In this document: one piece after another, positions 12,128 to 24,179 of the stretch
Layout of the letters: every line of letters begins with the position of its first letter
Numbering within the stretch: the first letter of the stretch is position 1
Source: Talpa occidentalis
Taxonomy: Eukaryota; Chordata; Mammalia; Eulipotyphla; Talpidae
Length of the DNA stretch: 64,000 nucleotides
Direction: 5' to 3'
Assembly (NCBI RefSeq): GCF_014898055.3
Contig: NW_023602073.1
Span: forward strand, 25,033,784-25,097,783
The notes under the pieces: model-generated
Databases searched by the model: none
The model's input: the letters and a program-made list of their open reading frames with translations, nothing else
Told to the model about the DNA's origin: nothing
Program-made: the position numbers and the translations under genes

Positions 12128-12389
12128 GGGGCCTCTCTGGTGGTGCAAGTGTTAAGACGCAACCTATGAAGCAATCCGCAGCCACTGCAGCACGAGTTTG
12201 ATTCCTGGCCAAAGAGCTACCCACATGGCGCAGCAGACCTCTCCTGACTCGCCCACTGCTCCCCTCAGCAGTATACTTTGGTCAATCTGCCTGTTCTGTT
12301 CCCCACTCTGTCTCTGGTGAATCCTCTTATACTCCACACCTCTGGCCTGTACCCCAGCTCTTGTATGCATAAATAAATAAATCTTAAAA
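12128..12389 (+). mobile_element. tRNA-headed SINE, older subfamily, full length
   Basis: GGGGCCTCTCTGGTGGTGCA head, body, then TACCCCAGCTCTTGTATGCA tail. Perfect target duplication AAATACTTTAATCT at 12114-12127 and 12390-12403. Confidence 0.96.
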
Positions 12390-12409
12390 AAATACTTTAA
12401 TCTTCTCTC

Positions 12410-12475
12410 AACATGGCTTTAAATGACATAATGCAGGGGAAGTGCTCAATAAATGTTGGTTACTGAGTTTTTAAG
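12410..12475 (+). mobile_element. MIR 3' tail
   Basis: GGGGAAGTGCTCAATAAATG followed by TTGGTTACTGAG matches the 3' end of MIR. Only the tail is seen. Confidence 0.55.
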
Positions 12476-12794
12476 AAAATAAAGTTACACTCAAGCAATT
12501 TTTCCTCCCTTCTATACCATTACTCTCATTTCATAATTGCATTTATACAAGGTCTCTCTCACTCAGCCTGTCTCAGGGCAACCAACTTGTACTTCCCTCT
12601 TGAACATAGCTGTCAGACTTCACAGCATGCTGGATTTGTAAACTTACTAAGTGAACACACATCCCTCCAATTTCAGTCTAGTTAACAACTATCATTAACT
12701 TCTACAAATGTAGCAGTGAGAAACCGGAACCTTAGTGGCTGCCTCTTGCTGACCGGCTTTGTCTGGCACTATTACAGAAAAATTAGATAATGCA

Positions 12795-13141
12795 TGTAGG
12801 GTAAATGAGTTATAATTTAGGATTTTTACACCCTCCTGCCATCAGCATCTATGACTGGCACCTGTGGTCTTGCATGTATGCCTGTAATTATGGACACCTG
12901 TGCCCAGAGAGTGTGGGCCTGTGCATATGTAAATGGGGACACCTGCGCTGAGGGTTGGGTGGATATAAGGCAGTCATCACTCTGAGATGATGAGAAGATG
13001 GCCAGAGAAATGCTGAGAAAGCTGCCTTGTCCCCCGATTCAGTATTAAAGGACTGTAAAAATTTACCTAAGGCTCCAAATTTATCTTTTTAACTGCGAGA
13101 ACCGATAATGAACCTACCTGGCCTGCGATGGCTGCAAAACA
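12795..13141 (+). mobile_element. Solo LTR, group A, diverged (first of a tandem pair)
   Basis: Starts TGTAGGGTAAATG, has GGATATAAGGCAGTCATCAC (TATA) and ATTAAA as polyadenylation signal, and ends near AAAACA. TGCA stands on both sides (12791-12794 and 13142-13145). Shorter than the 10.2 kb copy, with the middle part reduced. Confidence 0.8.
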
Positions 13142-13152
13142 TGCAACATCAT

Positions 13153-13600
13153 TGTAGGGTAAGTGATTTAATCAGGATTTTTATACTACTAGCCTCTGTG
13201 GCTATCACCTGTGACCTTGAGCAGGTTGATGTAAAAGGCGCTTGGGAGTGTGGTTGCGGGGCACGTGTGAGTCTGACTGTGGACACCTGGAGTATGGGTG
13301 TATCATGGATTAGTGTGCACACCTGAGCCTAGAGGTCAGGGCTATAAGGGCGGCATCACTCAGAGACAGAATGGCTACTGGAAGATGGCTATGAGAGGAG
13401 GGACTACAGAAAAGGTGAGACCATAAGAGAATGTCAGAGAGAGCCCAGAAGGCTCATGCCTGCCTCCTTGCATGCCAGCCTCCCTGAGTACCTGGTTCTT
13501 GACAGCATTAAAGCTTGAAAAATCCTGAGGGCTCTAGGACTTTCCTTTATCCATCTGCCTGAATCCACTGTGAACCTGCCCTGTGCATGCTTGCACGACA
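13153..13600 (+). mobile_element. Solo LTR, group A (second of a tandem pair)
   Basis: Starts TGTAGGGTAAGTG 11 bp after the previous LTR. Contains GGCTATAAGGGCGGCATCAC (TATA), an AGAGAGCCCAGAAGG segment shared with the 10.2 kb LTR, ATTAAAGC as polyadenylation signal, and an end near 13595-13600. The 3' flank gives no clean duplication, so the right edge is uncertain. Confidence 0.8.
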
Positions 13601-13605
13601 ACTAT

Positions 13606-13999
13606 TTTGAATGAAAGTGGAGGACTATTGTGTCAAGAATGAAATCAGGCTGCAGCACACCCACTAACCCGAGACCATGTGATCAGTTACCATGAAAGCC
13701 CCCGATTATAACAACAGGTCTTTTTCTATTTCACCTTTTACCTATGACTTACTGTCTTGTCACTATGTTTGGTGATCCTTGCAGAAAAAAATGGTTCCAT
13801 ATGCCTTAAACCTAACTATGAAGTCAGCTGTGGTAGTTAAATAAATAGGAATTATAGGTCTTTACCCAAACAGTTCTGGGCTAAACCTGTTTCACATCAT
13901 TATGGCTTTTAATTCTAAGCACCTTAAAAGCCCACACAGCTTTCATCAATAAAAGGAGGGCACTGGCTCTGACTTGCAAGGCACCTAAGACTGTCTTCT
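13606..13999. other. Unassigned intronic sequence
   Basis: No gene or recognisable repeat. Confidence 0.5.
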
Positions 14000-14130
14000 T
14001 ATGTGTAAAACAGGTGTGAGAATTTTACTTCCTCACAGAAGTAGTTGCGAAGGTTCTGTGAAAACATGTATGATTTATGGGATACAGTTAAGTGCTCAAT
14101 AAACGTTCATTGTTATTATAGTCGTGATAG
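14000..14130 (+). mobile_element. MIR relic
   Basis: TGTGTAAAACAGGTGTGAGA followed by TTAAGTGCTCAATAAACGTT fits the 3' half of MIR. Confidence 0.65.
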
Positions 14131-14166
14131 TTTAATTTATAACTTTTGAGGAGTGGTTAGTTGAGA

Positions 14167-14372
14167 GCAGGGTTTCTCAGCCTCAGCATTACTGCATTTT
14201 TGTGCCAGTAGGGGCCTGTGGACTGTAGGCTAAGTAGCAAGATTCCTGGCTCCATCCACTAGAAGCCAGTAGTGTTACTACCCACTACCAACAACCATCC
14301 CTCAAACTGTGACAACTAATATCTCTAGACATGCCAAATGCCCACCTGAAAACCAGTGAGTTAGAGAAATGT
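14167..14372 (-). mobile_element. MER20-like hAT-Charlie MITE
   Basis: GGTTTCTCAGCCTCAGCATT at one end and CTAGACATGCCAAATG...CTGAAAACC towards the other match MER20 in complement (TGTCTGGAGACATTTTTGGT-type core). Non-autonomous, ancient. Confidence 0.75.
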
Positions 14373-17087
14373 TGACAAATCAGTAGATTTTGAAATTTAA
14401 TTTATCCTGTGACAAAATATCTTTACATATATGTGTACATATGTGTGTTTCTTAATACATGCTTGATAATCTCATCCTGTATAGAATAACACTCCCCAGA
14501 ATAAAGGAGATTTAACTAGATGCTGTAGATAAAGTCAAAAAAGAGCACCTGAGTCAGGGAAGACCAAACCATTATCCCTGTGGAATGATCAATAGCAGAC
14601 ATTCTAGGGTTACTCTATCAAGAAACTTCAACTCTGAGATGTCTCAAGGAAACAAACAAATTTTTATTTGCTTAGCTTCTTAAATTAGATGGTAAAATTT
14701 TTGTTCTCTATCAATTCTATATGGATTTCACAAGATATGCAATGTTAAAATTAGTTTTTTCCTAAATATTTTGAATTTCCATTGTAATTCTTTTGCTCAA
14801 GGATGGGCTTCTGAGATGTGTATTTTCAAGTTTCACATATAAAAGGAACTTTTAAATTTAAATTACAGCCTTTTCTTTCTGATGGCCAAGTTCCACTGAA
14901 GTGTCAGCACAAACCATTTTGTTTTTACCTTTCCACTGCAATGCTTGCTTTAGAGGGGGAAGGTAGTTTGAAAATTTTTGTTCATTCCAAGAATTTACTT
15001 TAGGTACTGGGGTATCAGCAGAATAATGGCAGTTTTGCAGATCATGGCCCTTGTTGTTTTAACAATTACTTCTTATAATAAAAACCTAACTATCATTCAC
15101 ACAGTGGAAACTATTTGCCGCTCACAAGTAACAAAGCATTGCTAGGATTTGTTGCCATCAGTCTTATTTTTTTCCTTCGCAAAGAAAGAATTCAGAGGCT
15201 AGGTTGGTGTAGATTGTGTGTTCAGCAGTGGTCAAGTCTAATTTATACTATGCCTCCAATTATATCTACTGCTTAACACTAACAGGCTGGCCAAAAAAGC
15301 AATACAATTAACAGCATGACACTTTTTGCAACAGATCAGGGTAATTTATCTAGAATGTTTTCAAGCCATATTTGTGACAAGCCTTAATAGGCAGAAATAA
15401 GGAGAAGTGTATCTTTTGTTTTGATAGTATCATAAAATGAATCTCAGTCACATTTGCGCCTGATCAAGCTGTGTGTCTCCACGAAGAAAGAAAATAGCTT
15501 CACGCTCCAAAGAGTGAAAGGGGATGAGCTCCCTTAACAAGCGGTGGAAAGTCTATGGGGACTACACCTGAGAAAAGAAAGCAAACATTGTAAAAAATAA
15601 ATAAATTAATTAATTTTTTTTTTCCAAAAGTGGCCTTCTTGGATAGAGGTTGACTGACTCACAGAGGCAATGGGTGTCTGTACTCACGAGATTATTTTTA
15701 AAAGTATGACTTGCATATGAATAATATATAATTCAATATTACATTTTCAAGGTAGTATACATTTATTATACCAAGATGTTTTGTGAGCTTTTCAAAATAA
15801 GCATGCTTTTTTCTGGTAAATGCAGATCTACATGGAATATTTTTTCCCTCCCAATGCGATTCTGTGCTTTTTTGAGGTCAGCCACAGGCTACCTCGACAC
15901 CTATAACAGATGTGGCAACAGCCTTCCTTGCTCTGTGATGTTTCCAAGCCAAAAGCAAAGCAAAATAAAACATAAAACTGACAAGATACCCCTAACTAAT
16001 AGTGAAATTGCCGTGAATGAACAGGCTATGCTGTTATGTGATCAAATCCTTCCTGCCTTTCATTTCTAATTATAGACCTAGTGTGGAGGTTTACAGTTTT
16101 TATTCATTTTGATTTCGATCCCTTGAGAGTGAGAAAACATTCCAAATCTCTGAACCCTGGTTTTTAACACAGTGGATGACCCTTTCCAATGAGCCCAGAA
16201 ACTCCTCGAGTCCAAGCCACAGAGAGGGGCTTCAATGAGTCCCTGCAACATGGCAGTGAATGCTGAATTCTGATGATTAGCCTGAAACTTAATTGTACTT
16301 GTTTCTGCACCAGTCCAATCAATAGCTTCTTCCACAGGGCTTGTTAGAAGTTGGTTGTTAAATACTTGTCAACAGTTTTACCCTCAGAGAAAACAAAAAA
16401 AAGTGCTATTCTAATTGCCAAGGTGCTATTCTGGGTGACCCAGCAATAGAAATTCTTTCCCTGTTAGCCAAATTTTGATAAGCATCCTTCAGCTGGTGGG
16501 GAAAGCTTTCCAGAGGCTCTCTGAGATATCTACAAAATGCAAGTCAAGTAGAAACTCTTTGAAATCTGGAGGTGTTAGCCTGTGGGTAACAAGAACCACC
16601 CCACCCCCTGGAAACCCAGGAGTCTAAGCACCTGACTTCACCCAAGGAGGGCCCTCCAAGAACAGGCTAGGCCTCCAAAGGGTTACAGGTACTCATTGAT
16701 TTGAAGCAACATCACTGAGTTGTATCACTGAATTCAGGATTGACATTATTGCAAAGATAAATTCCTTTGTATTCTCAAACTCCTTTGTATTCTCAGACAT
16801 GTCTTGTCCTTTCTTATTATTCAAATTCTGGCAATCTGTAGCCACATTGTGGTCTCCTTTAATTTCTGCCATGATCAGCCCAGGTGCTGCTTGGACCAAT
16901 GGTGGAACACTATCACCACTTAACACACTGTCCTCCATGCCCATGATAGTCTGATCACATGACTAGAGATTCTCCTGTATGTCTTCAGCTATTTTTGCTC
17001 TCTTTTAACACTGATACACTGTAAAGGTGGCAAAAGAATGGAGGGAAATTATGTGTTAGCTGCTCCTGCTAGTCAATAGACTGGACC
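14373..17087. other. Unassigned intronic sequence
   Basis: No supported gene. Short open frames at 15776-16069 (+), 16078-16335 (-) and 16693-16944 (-) are not recognisable and have no splice context. Low-complexity AT patches at 15595-15625. Confidence 0.4.
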
Positions 17088-17282
17088 AATTCTACTCAAA
17101 GGGTGGTCATACTACCAGTAGCAGTATAATCTGGAAGCTTAAAGGCATGACAATTTATGGGCCCTATCCTGGATTTACTGAATCAGAATCTCTGAAGGCT
17201 TAAGAGGGAAGAAGGGCTATGAGTTTTCACAGATCTTCAAGAAGTTCTGATATACACCAAAGTTTGGGAAAACTGGGTTAAA
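17088..17282 (-). mobile_element. MER5A-like hAT-Charlie MITE
   Basis: CTACTCAAAGGGTGGTCATA at one end, GGATTTACTGAATCAGAATC in the middle and CACCAAAGTTTGGGAAAACT at the other match MER5A in complement. Confidence 0.8.
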
Positions 17283-18518
17283 TAAGCTAAAATTATTACA
17301 GTTGCACTCTGCACATCTCTTCTATCTACCCTTTCCTTTATCCAAATTACCCGAGCCTCACTAAGTATCTAGGGAGGCAAGAACAGGGCCCAAGAAGCAA
17401 CCTTTTAATCTCCTGCAGACTCCTTCCTTATAACTCATGGTTGCACAATGCATGCTTGTCCATTGATTAGTTCCATTCCACAGAGAGTTACCTGAAGCTT
17501 ATAATCACACAACTTGTGAAGACAATTATATTAGAAAACCAAGTAGTCAGTTCACAAAGTGGGATTTAAGAAGCTGAGAAATAGGAATAACAAGAGTGCC
17601 ATTTTAGAGTGGGAGAGGACTATAGGAATAAATATAACATGCATAAATGTGGGATTATGATATAAGAACATAGAACTTTGGAGGTAAATGGGTGGGAGTT
17701 GAAAAGAGATTCCACTTATAATAAAAATGGTGTCTCCACTGTTTTATGACATACCTGCCATAGGCAGACAATTGATCAAATTTCAGGGTTGAGAATTAAA
17801 CTGTTGGCCAGGTTGTCTTTGATTGGTTCCCTTTTGCAAATTCTAGAAAAAAGAATTCTAATGTCACAGTTCAGTTGTTTTGGGACTTGTGCTGGCTCTA
17901 CTGCCTGCGGTGATGTGAGGCAGGTGGAAAAGAAAGAAGATTCAGAACTGAAACAACTTGAAATTTCAAAGCATTCTGTAGTCAGTAAAGAGAAAATGAC
18001 AAGCCTGCTGGTGACTGACCGCAGGTATTATAATTATGCTTGGGGCTTCAGTCTTTTGCAATAGTATATACCTTCCTTTTCTTAATTTTATTTCTATTAC
18101 TCCTTCACTGCCACCATTTCATAGCACACCTCACTTGCTTTTTTGAATATTGTCAATTATGTTGCTTTTGAGCAAAATGAAACTAGCCTTGATTGTGCAT
18201 GAAATCAACCACCCTTCCTAATTTACCATCATCCATTAGAATTAGAAATTATAGAGGATTTTCTAAAGGTATGTACTAATTTTCAAATAGGTATTTTGCT
18301 TATTTTAAATTGAAAAACAAGCTATAAACTATTTCACTAAAGAGCAAGATGAAAAATGTGTCTGAGCATGAATGACTCTTGTTGAAACACTCCAATTGAA
18401 TGCCACTTTTATTGGGTCAATATAACTATTTGGATTTTAGAAGATAAGTTATCTCTCATGTCTATCCAGAGATTTTTAAAGATTAAACACTAAAGAGGCA
18501 GAAGGCAAATGGGCATGT

Positions 18519-18520
<2 letters not shown>
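17283..18520. other. Unassigned intronic sequence
   Basis: No gene supported. A 91-codon frame at 17789-18064 has no family features and is taken as chance. Confidence 0.4.

Positions 18521-18562
<42 letters not shown>
18521..18562. repeat. (AC)21 microsatellite
   Basis: Perfect dinucleotide run of 42 bases. Confidence 0.97.
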
Positions 18563-18565
<3 letters not shown>

Positions 18566-18679
18566 GTGATTTGTGATGTGAAGCAGGGATATTCATTTAT
18601 TCTGTCTCACCAGCAGTGCTAAGGGTGTCAGTGTGGGCCACCACTGTTTTAGGTTAGCTTCATGAGGCTTTCTATTCAC

Positions 18680-19084
18680 CTCTCACTCATGGATTTGTTC
18701 AACAACTATGGGCACTCATGACATGCCAGAAACACCTAGGACTGAACAGGCTTAGTAGGTAGTTTGCAGACTACCGGGGGTAACAAACATTAAGTAATCA
18801 GAAAAGGACTTAGGATTGTTATTTGAGAAAAATCTATAGAAAAAAACTGTGACAAGATTGTCTGATTTAAAGTGGAAGATGCCTGAACAAGTGCCATTTA
18901 GATAAAACCAAAGTATATGTAGTTTATCTAGGTCAGGATAGACATGTGCCAAGGTCACAGAGCAGGGACAATGAACACAGAGAAGGCTGTGTGGCTGGAG
19001 CCTGGTGAAGGCGGCAGGGGCTAGCAGGAGGTCTGCAGGCAGGGCTGGCCCAACAGGCCTCTCCCCAAGCAGAGCTAGCCCAAC
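18680..19084 (-). mobile_element. L2 LINE relic, antisense (part 1)
   Basis: GAGCAGGGACAATGAACACA, GTGTGGCTGGAGCCTGGTGA and GGCAGGGGCTAGCAGGAGGT recall the complement of the L2 3' region. It continues beyond the inserted LTR at 19571. Confidence 0.6.
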
Positions 19085-19570
19085 TGTTATGGAGCAGCCC
19101 TGATATAAAATAGGTTGCCTGGCTGTGGGTCCTCACCCACGTGCTTAAAAGGGACTTATTAATACTCCACTACAGGCACACACAAAAGGTTAATAAAAGG
19201 TTTATTTACAAGGGAAAGGGAATTGAGGAAATGTACAACTCAGGGAGAAAATAGGGAAATAAAGTCTTTAATGTGTCTTACCTGATCCACCGCCCTGGAA
19301 ACCCAAAGGCACTCTCAGAGCTGGCTGAGCGCTGCGAGCTGGCGGAGAGCCAAAAAGGGAAGCCCCCCCCCTCCCCTCCCCAAAGCCCTCGTGTCTGGTT
19401 TTATACCAAACCTGGCTGCTTAACCCCACCCTCAGGTTCCAGCAAACTTCCCTTTGGTGGTGATGGGATTTGTAGTTCCCAGTGTCTTGATGGCTTTGGT
19501 CTGGAGTAGGGGTGGAGTCCACAAAGCCTGTATGGAATTAACTTTAGGACATCCTTTTCCCCCTAACACA
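19085..19570 (-). mobile_element. Solo LTR of a second ERV group (group B), minus strand
   Basis: Read on the minus strand: starts TGTGTTAGGGGGAAAAGGAT, has GGTATAAAACC as TATA box, a GC-rich segment with a G/C run (TTCCCTTTTTGGCTCTCCGC), then TGTAAATAAACC/TTTATTAA near the R end and GCTGCTCCATAACA at the end. This is a complete U3-R-U5 arrangement of gammaretrovirus-like type. It splits the L2. It is sense to PHACTR1, so its polyadenylation signal faces the gene's transcription. No clean target duplication seen. Confidence 0.85.
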
Positions 19571-20507
19571 ACCAGTGTGTTGGAAGCTATAGGAATGTCT
19601 TAAGAGGTGACATGACCATGTTTTCATGGCATCACTGTTGCTGCAGGCAGAGACTTGATTGCAGGGTGCCCATGCGGATATAGGACGACTCTAGGACGCT
19701 AATGTGACCGTCCAAGCAAGAGAATGCAGTGGTTGGCTTAGGAAGGAGTCACAGGACATAGAGATAGGTGAACATGCCCTACAAATACACAGGAGCTAAA
19801 ATCAATAGGATTTAGAGACTGACTGAATGGGAGAGGTGGTAAAAGGTTGTTATTCAGAATCACTCCCTGTGTTGATCCTGAGTGGGAGGGGACAGAAAGA
19901 CAGAAGAAGGGTTAGGTTTGTGAAGTGGATAATGAGTTCGATTTTGGCCTTACTGAGACAGAATAGAGACATCAGGGATGGGTCAGGCGCATGGAGGAAA
20001 ATCTGGATGGAAATATAAACTCAGGTTTTCTCAGCATACAGATGATGCCTAAAGCTGTGAGTATGAGAAAGAGGGATGTTGGCGCAGGCATATGGGGCTC
20101 TAATGAGTGGGAGAGGCGGGGAGTACAAAGGAGAAGCAGGAAAGTGAGATGAATCAAAAACAAGGGCAGAGGGGACAAAAGGAGGGAGTGGCCAACTGGG
20201 CAAAGATCCTTGGGAAGTTAGGCCAGAGGAACACTTGGCAGTAGCACCTTGGCGGCTGCAGGATTTGCAAGAGCAGTTATAGTAGAGCCGTGAGCTTCAC
20301 GAGAAACTCAGGCATCAGAAATAAAATGAATACACTTTTGCACAGGGTGTACAGAGAGCTTTCTAAAATGGGAGATGCTAACAGCAACTTTAGGTTGAGG
20401 AAAGATCCAGTAATAAATGAAAACTGAGTTTTAGGAGAAAAATGAGGTAAAGTGATACTCTGTCTGGATGGGAGAATGGGGTCCAGACTGTTCTTTAAAA
20501 GATAGAG
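19571..20507 (-). mobile_element. L2 LINE relic, antisense (part 2)
   Basis: AGAGGTGACATGACCATGTT, AATGAGTTCGATTTTGGCCT and TCAGCATACAGATGATGCCT are in the order of the antisense L2 consensus. No reading frame survives. Some text continues after the SINE to about 21060. Confidence 0.65.
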
Positions 20508-20790
20508 GGGGCCTCTCTGGTGGTGCTCAGGGTTGAAACACAGCCTATGTAGCTGTCCGCGGCCACTGCGGCGTGAGTTCAATCCCCAGCTAGTGGCGGA
20601 GTAACCCATATGGCTCAGCAGACTCTCCTGACTCGCCCACTGCTCCCCTCAGCAGTATACTTCGGTCAGTCTGCCTGTTCGGTTCCCCACTCTGTCTTTG
20701 GTGAATCTTCTCACCCCCCACATCTCTGGCCTGTACCCCAGCTCTTGTATGCATATATAAATACATCTTTATACATCTTAAAAAAAAAAA
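20508..20790 (+). mobile_element. tRNA-headed SINE, older subfamily
   Basis: GGGGCCTCTCTGGTGGTGCT head, GTTCAATCCCC (B box), CTGCTCCCCTCAGCAGTATA, TACCCCAGCTCTTGTATGCA and an A-rich tail. Flanks AAAGATAGAGG / AACGCTAGAGG look like a decayed duplication. Inserted in L2. Confidence 0.95.
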
Positions 20791-20799
20791 CGCTAGAGG

Positions 20800-21060
20800 G
20801 ACACATCTTCCGTCTCAACAGGTACAGTAGATGGAGGGTAGGTAGAGTCTTTCCCGTCTGAGGGCTGCTGACTTGCTCATCATTTCAGAAATTCTTAAAC
20901 ACACATCAAAGAAAGAAAGTAAAAGGGCTCATATAAAGCTCTTAAGGTAAAGCTGAATCCTGGGGATTGGAGCAGAGTGGGGGAGGGGTGAAGAATACTG
21001 GGAGATAATGGGAAACGAGAGGAAGTGGGAGTCACTGAGCACAATAGGAACATAAACATA
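20800..21060 (-). mobile_element. Probable L2 remainder, antisense
   Basis: Purine-rich text (GGGGATTGGAGCAGAGTGGG, AAACGAGAGGAAGTGGGAGT) consistent with the L2 seen on the other side of the SINE; weak on its own. Confidence 0.4.
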
Positions 21061-21254
21061 CAAAGAAATCTACTAGGATGCCAGAGTGGCAAGGAGGTGC
21101 CCTGCTGAGGTTGCTGAATTTAGAAGAGGGCAATCTGCCATGGTTGGATGTGAATCTGGCTATTAACTACTCAGTGCTCTTTTAGCCAATTAGCCAGCGC
21201 AAGAGGGACATTCTTCAGTTTTTAAATTAGTTTTAAATGAGTTTCCTTGTAGAA

Positions 21255-21597
21255 AGGTTCAGCTCTTGATTTATCATGGGGTTGCATCCCAACAAACCCA
21301 TCCTAAGTTGAAAATATCATAAGTTTAAAATGCAAGTAATAATCATAGCTTAGCCTACCCTAATTTAAAAGTGCTCAAAACACTTATTCTAACCTACAAT
21401 TTGGCAAAACCATTGAACACAAACCTATTTTATAATAAAGTGTTAATATTCAAAATACAATGTGTTGATTACTGTGCTGAAAGTAAAAAAAATCATCTAA
21501 TTCAAAATTTTAAGTATGGTTTCTATTGAATGCATATTCGTTTTAGATCATCACAAAGTCAAAAGATTGTTAAGTCATACCAGGCACCATCTCTTTA
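21255..21597 (-). mobile_element. MER2/Tigger-like DNA transposon (non-autonomous)
   Basis: Ends carry ATTTATCATGGGGTTGCATC and GTTAAGTCATACCAGGCACC. Inside are AAGTTGAAAATATCATAAGT, TAGCTTAGCCTACCCTAATT and TATTTTATAATAAAGTGTTA, all typical of the MER2 type of Tigger element. Confidence 0.85.
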
Positions 21598-22698
21598 TAA
21601 AGCTCCGAAGTATAAGAACTTTGCTCTAATCTAAAGACAAAGAAAATCGAACCTTAGAATATTACTACAATAATTATGAAGTGTAAAAATAACAATAAAT
21701 TACTCCTCCACCCTCAATGAATTATTTTAGAGTACAATTACTCCTTTCAACTATTGTTCCTGGCAGACAGGACAGTAGGTGAGCAGTGGGAGGGGCATAA
21801 AGGGAGGGATTAGGGAGGATACAGATAAATTTGCATCAACCTGGATATTAGAAAGAAATCAGTCTTTCAAACTGACCCCATCTGCAACCTTGTGGATTGC
21901 CAGGAGTTAACTGACTTTTCTAAATTTGCATTTATGGGAAACATAATTTCCAATTACCCTCCCTCAACCATATGAATACTTACCAAGAACCTGGGGTTAG
22001 TTCTTTTCCATGAATCTAAAACTTATGTTATCCTTTCTATACCATCTTTGCTTTTTCCTTTTGCCCACAGGTGCAATAAAAGACCTTTCCAATATCCCAG
22101 AGGTCACCCATGAGAGCAGAAAGAAACTATTGCCTTCTTGAAACAATTCATACAACAGATCCAACCTTTGTTTGTTATTTTCCAAGCACCTTTATAACAG
22201 AAACCACCAGCAAAACTAATACTAGCAATAGCAATTCTTAATAAACAATTTTGTCACAATATTGACTTATGCCCCCTAAATCTGAATATTTTAAAAATAA
22301 ATAGAAAACTAGCCCCATTGCAGTTTTTGCACAAGCTCCAATTCTCTGGTTTCTGTCAATTACTCAGTCTTTTACACTTGCTCTTTTCTCTGCAATGCAC
22401 ATTTTTTTAGATGTCCACAGCCTCATGACTCTGATTACTAATATCAATCTACACCCACAGTGTCACCAAGATTTGATTTGCTTTCCTGAGAAGCTTCCCA
22501 AGTTTAAAAAAAAAAAAAAAAAAAAGACACAAATGTAAGCAGACTTCCCTCCTAAGGCTCTGCCTTCTGAAAAGCCGTCCCACTATTTCTAATTATATTC
22601 AAAGGATCTGAAGCATCAGTTTAATCACTAATCAGAAAAGAAATTTTCTTTTTCACCTTTAGAGTCTTCTGAATGAACCAATCAATTTTTTGGCTCTT
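21598..22698. other. Unassigned intronic sequence
   Basis: No gene seen. A poly-A run of about 20 at 22505-22525. Confidence 0.5.
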
Positions 22699-22768
22699 AG
22701 GAGAACGGGATTAACAAGGGAGAGAAAAGAATTAGGAGAACGGGATTAACAAGGGAGAGAAAAGAATT
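22699..22768. repeat. Perfect 35-bp tandem duplication
   Basis: Unit AGGAGAACGGGATTAACAAG plus GGAGAGAAAAGAATT, present twice without a mismatch (22699-22733 and 22734-22768). Confidence 0.97.
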
Positions 22769-23710
22769 AGTCAAATTTCTTTCCTTAATTAATCAAATTG
22801 ATTTCTATCCAGGAAAGAATGTTGATAAAAGAGAAAAAAAAATAGAAAAAGAAAATGTGGGTGGGAAAGACTCTCAATTTAAACTCCTTAGCTGCCTGAC
22901 TACACTGGCTGGCTGTGGAGTCCATAGAAACTCATTTGTGGTGATGAGGTTTAAAAAAAATAGGAGTACAAAGGAAAAGAATGTCATCCCAGTAGTGATT
23001 ATTCCAGACTCTGGCTATTGGAAAGCACATAGTTAAAAGAAATGGGACGTAGATCAAAAGAGACCTCCCTTCTACTTTTGGGTTTTAGAAAAACCCAATT
23101 GTTCCTCTCTGCTTGCTTTCTTGTACTTACACAACTTAACACATAGACATGAAATGTGATAAGCCATTGGATGAACATCCAAGTCTGATCTAACAGAAAA
23201 CTTCAAATTAATTCAATATAGATGTTCAATTTTGGTATCAATTACATTTCTAAACTAAGTTCCAGGTCATATCCCTTCTCTACTCTTTGCCTTCATTCCC
23301 AAGGCACTGAAATCTTTGGGTGACCTTCTAGTTGGGGGAAGGTTTATTTTATCAGGATCCCTGTTCCTGAATAGGAATACCACAGCAAAATTAAGATACA
23401 ACCCACATTTTCTTTGTTAAATGACTGGAATTGACAAAATCCCTATAAGGTAGAGAACAAGCCTGCTTTACTGGCATCCTGTAGACCCAGCTGAGTTTCT
23501 CCAAAGGTGAGTCAGAATGAGTGTCGAGGACGGTGATGAAGATTACCTTCGATGCATAATATATATCACTCACATGGAAAAATACTATGTTATATTCTTT
23601 TTTATTTGCTTAGTGTGTAAATTAACATGCCATTAGTAGTACAACAACCCCAACTAGGCTTCCTCTTATGATGATGTTGGACAAATGGGGGTAGAAGGTA
23701 TAATTGGTGT
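22769..23710. other. Unassigned intronic sequence
   Basis: No gene or recognisable repeat. Confidence 0.5.
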
Positions 23711-24050
23711 TTGGGCTGACATTACAAAATAGCACAGACTGGGTGACTTAAACAACAGATATTTATTTATTACAGTTTTGGAGTCTGGGATGCTCCACAG
23801 CAAAGTGCCAGCAGGGTAGGTTTTATCCTGAGGTCTCTCTTCTTGCCCTGTGGGTGCCTCCTCTCTCTGTGCGCTCACGGACATCTTTGTGTGTGAAGAC
23901 ACAGCATGTGGACAAGTGAGGTCCTTGGTGTCTCTATAAGGACACCAATCCTCCTTGATATCTTTTTAAAAAAGACTTCATCCTCTGGCCTCTTTTAACC
24001 TTATTTACTTCCTCAAGATATCATCTCCACATGTAGTCACTGGGCAGGGA
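23711..24050 (-). mobile_element. MLT1-type (ERVL-MaLR) LTR, antisense
   Basis: Complement of MLT1: ACAAAATAGCACAGACTGGG, GACTTAAACAACAGATATTT, TTTGGAGTCTGGGATGCTCC, CTATAAGGACACCAATCCTC, CAAGATATCATCTCCACATG. The 5' end of the LTR is missing. Confidence 0.85.
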
Positions 24051-24179
24051 TGTATGGGTATGTGGCAGGGGGTGGAGAATAGAGCATTTAGAATTCATAA
24101 AATAAAAATAGCAACCCTGTTGAAAGAATGGCTCTTCAAGTTACATTCTGTCCTGCATTCAAGCTGATCAATTTATTTA

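Noticed and set aside
11714..12155. 144- and 86-codon frames
   Set aside because: Shadow frames across a SINE and its flank.
16693..16944. 83-codon minus-strand frame (MGMEDSVLSGDSVPPLVQAA...)
   Set aside because: Protein-like composition but no family recognised and no exon boundaries.
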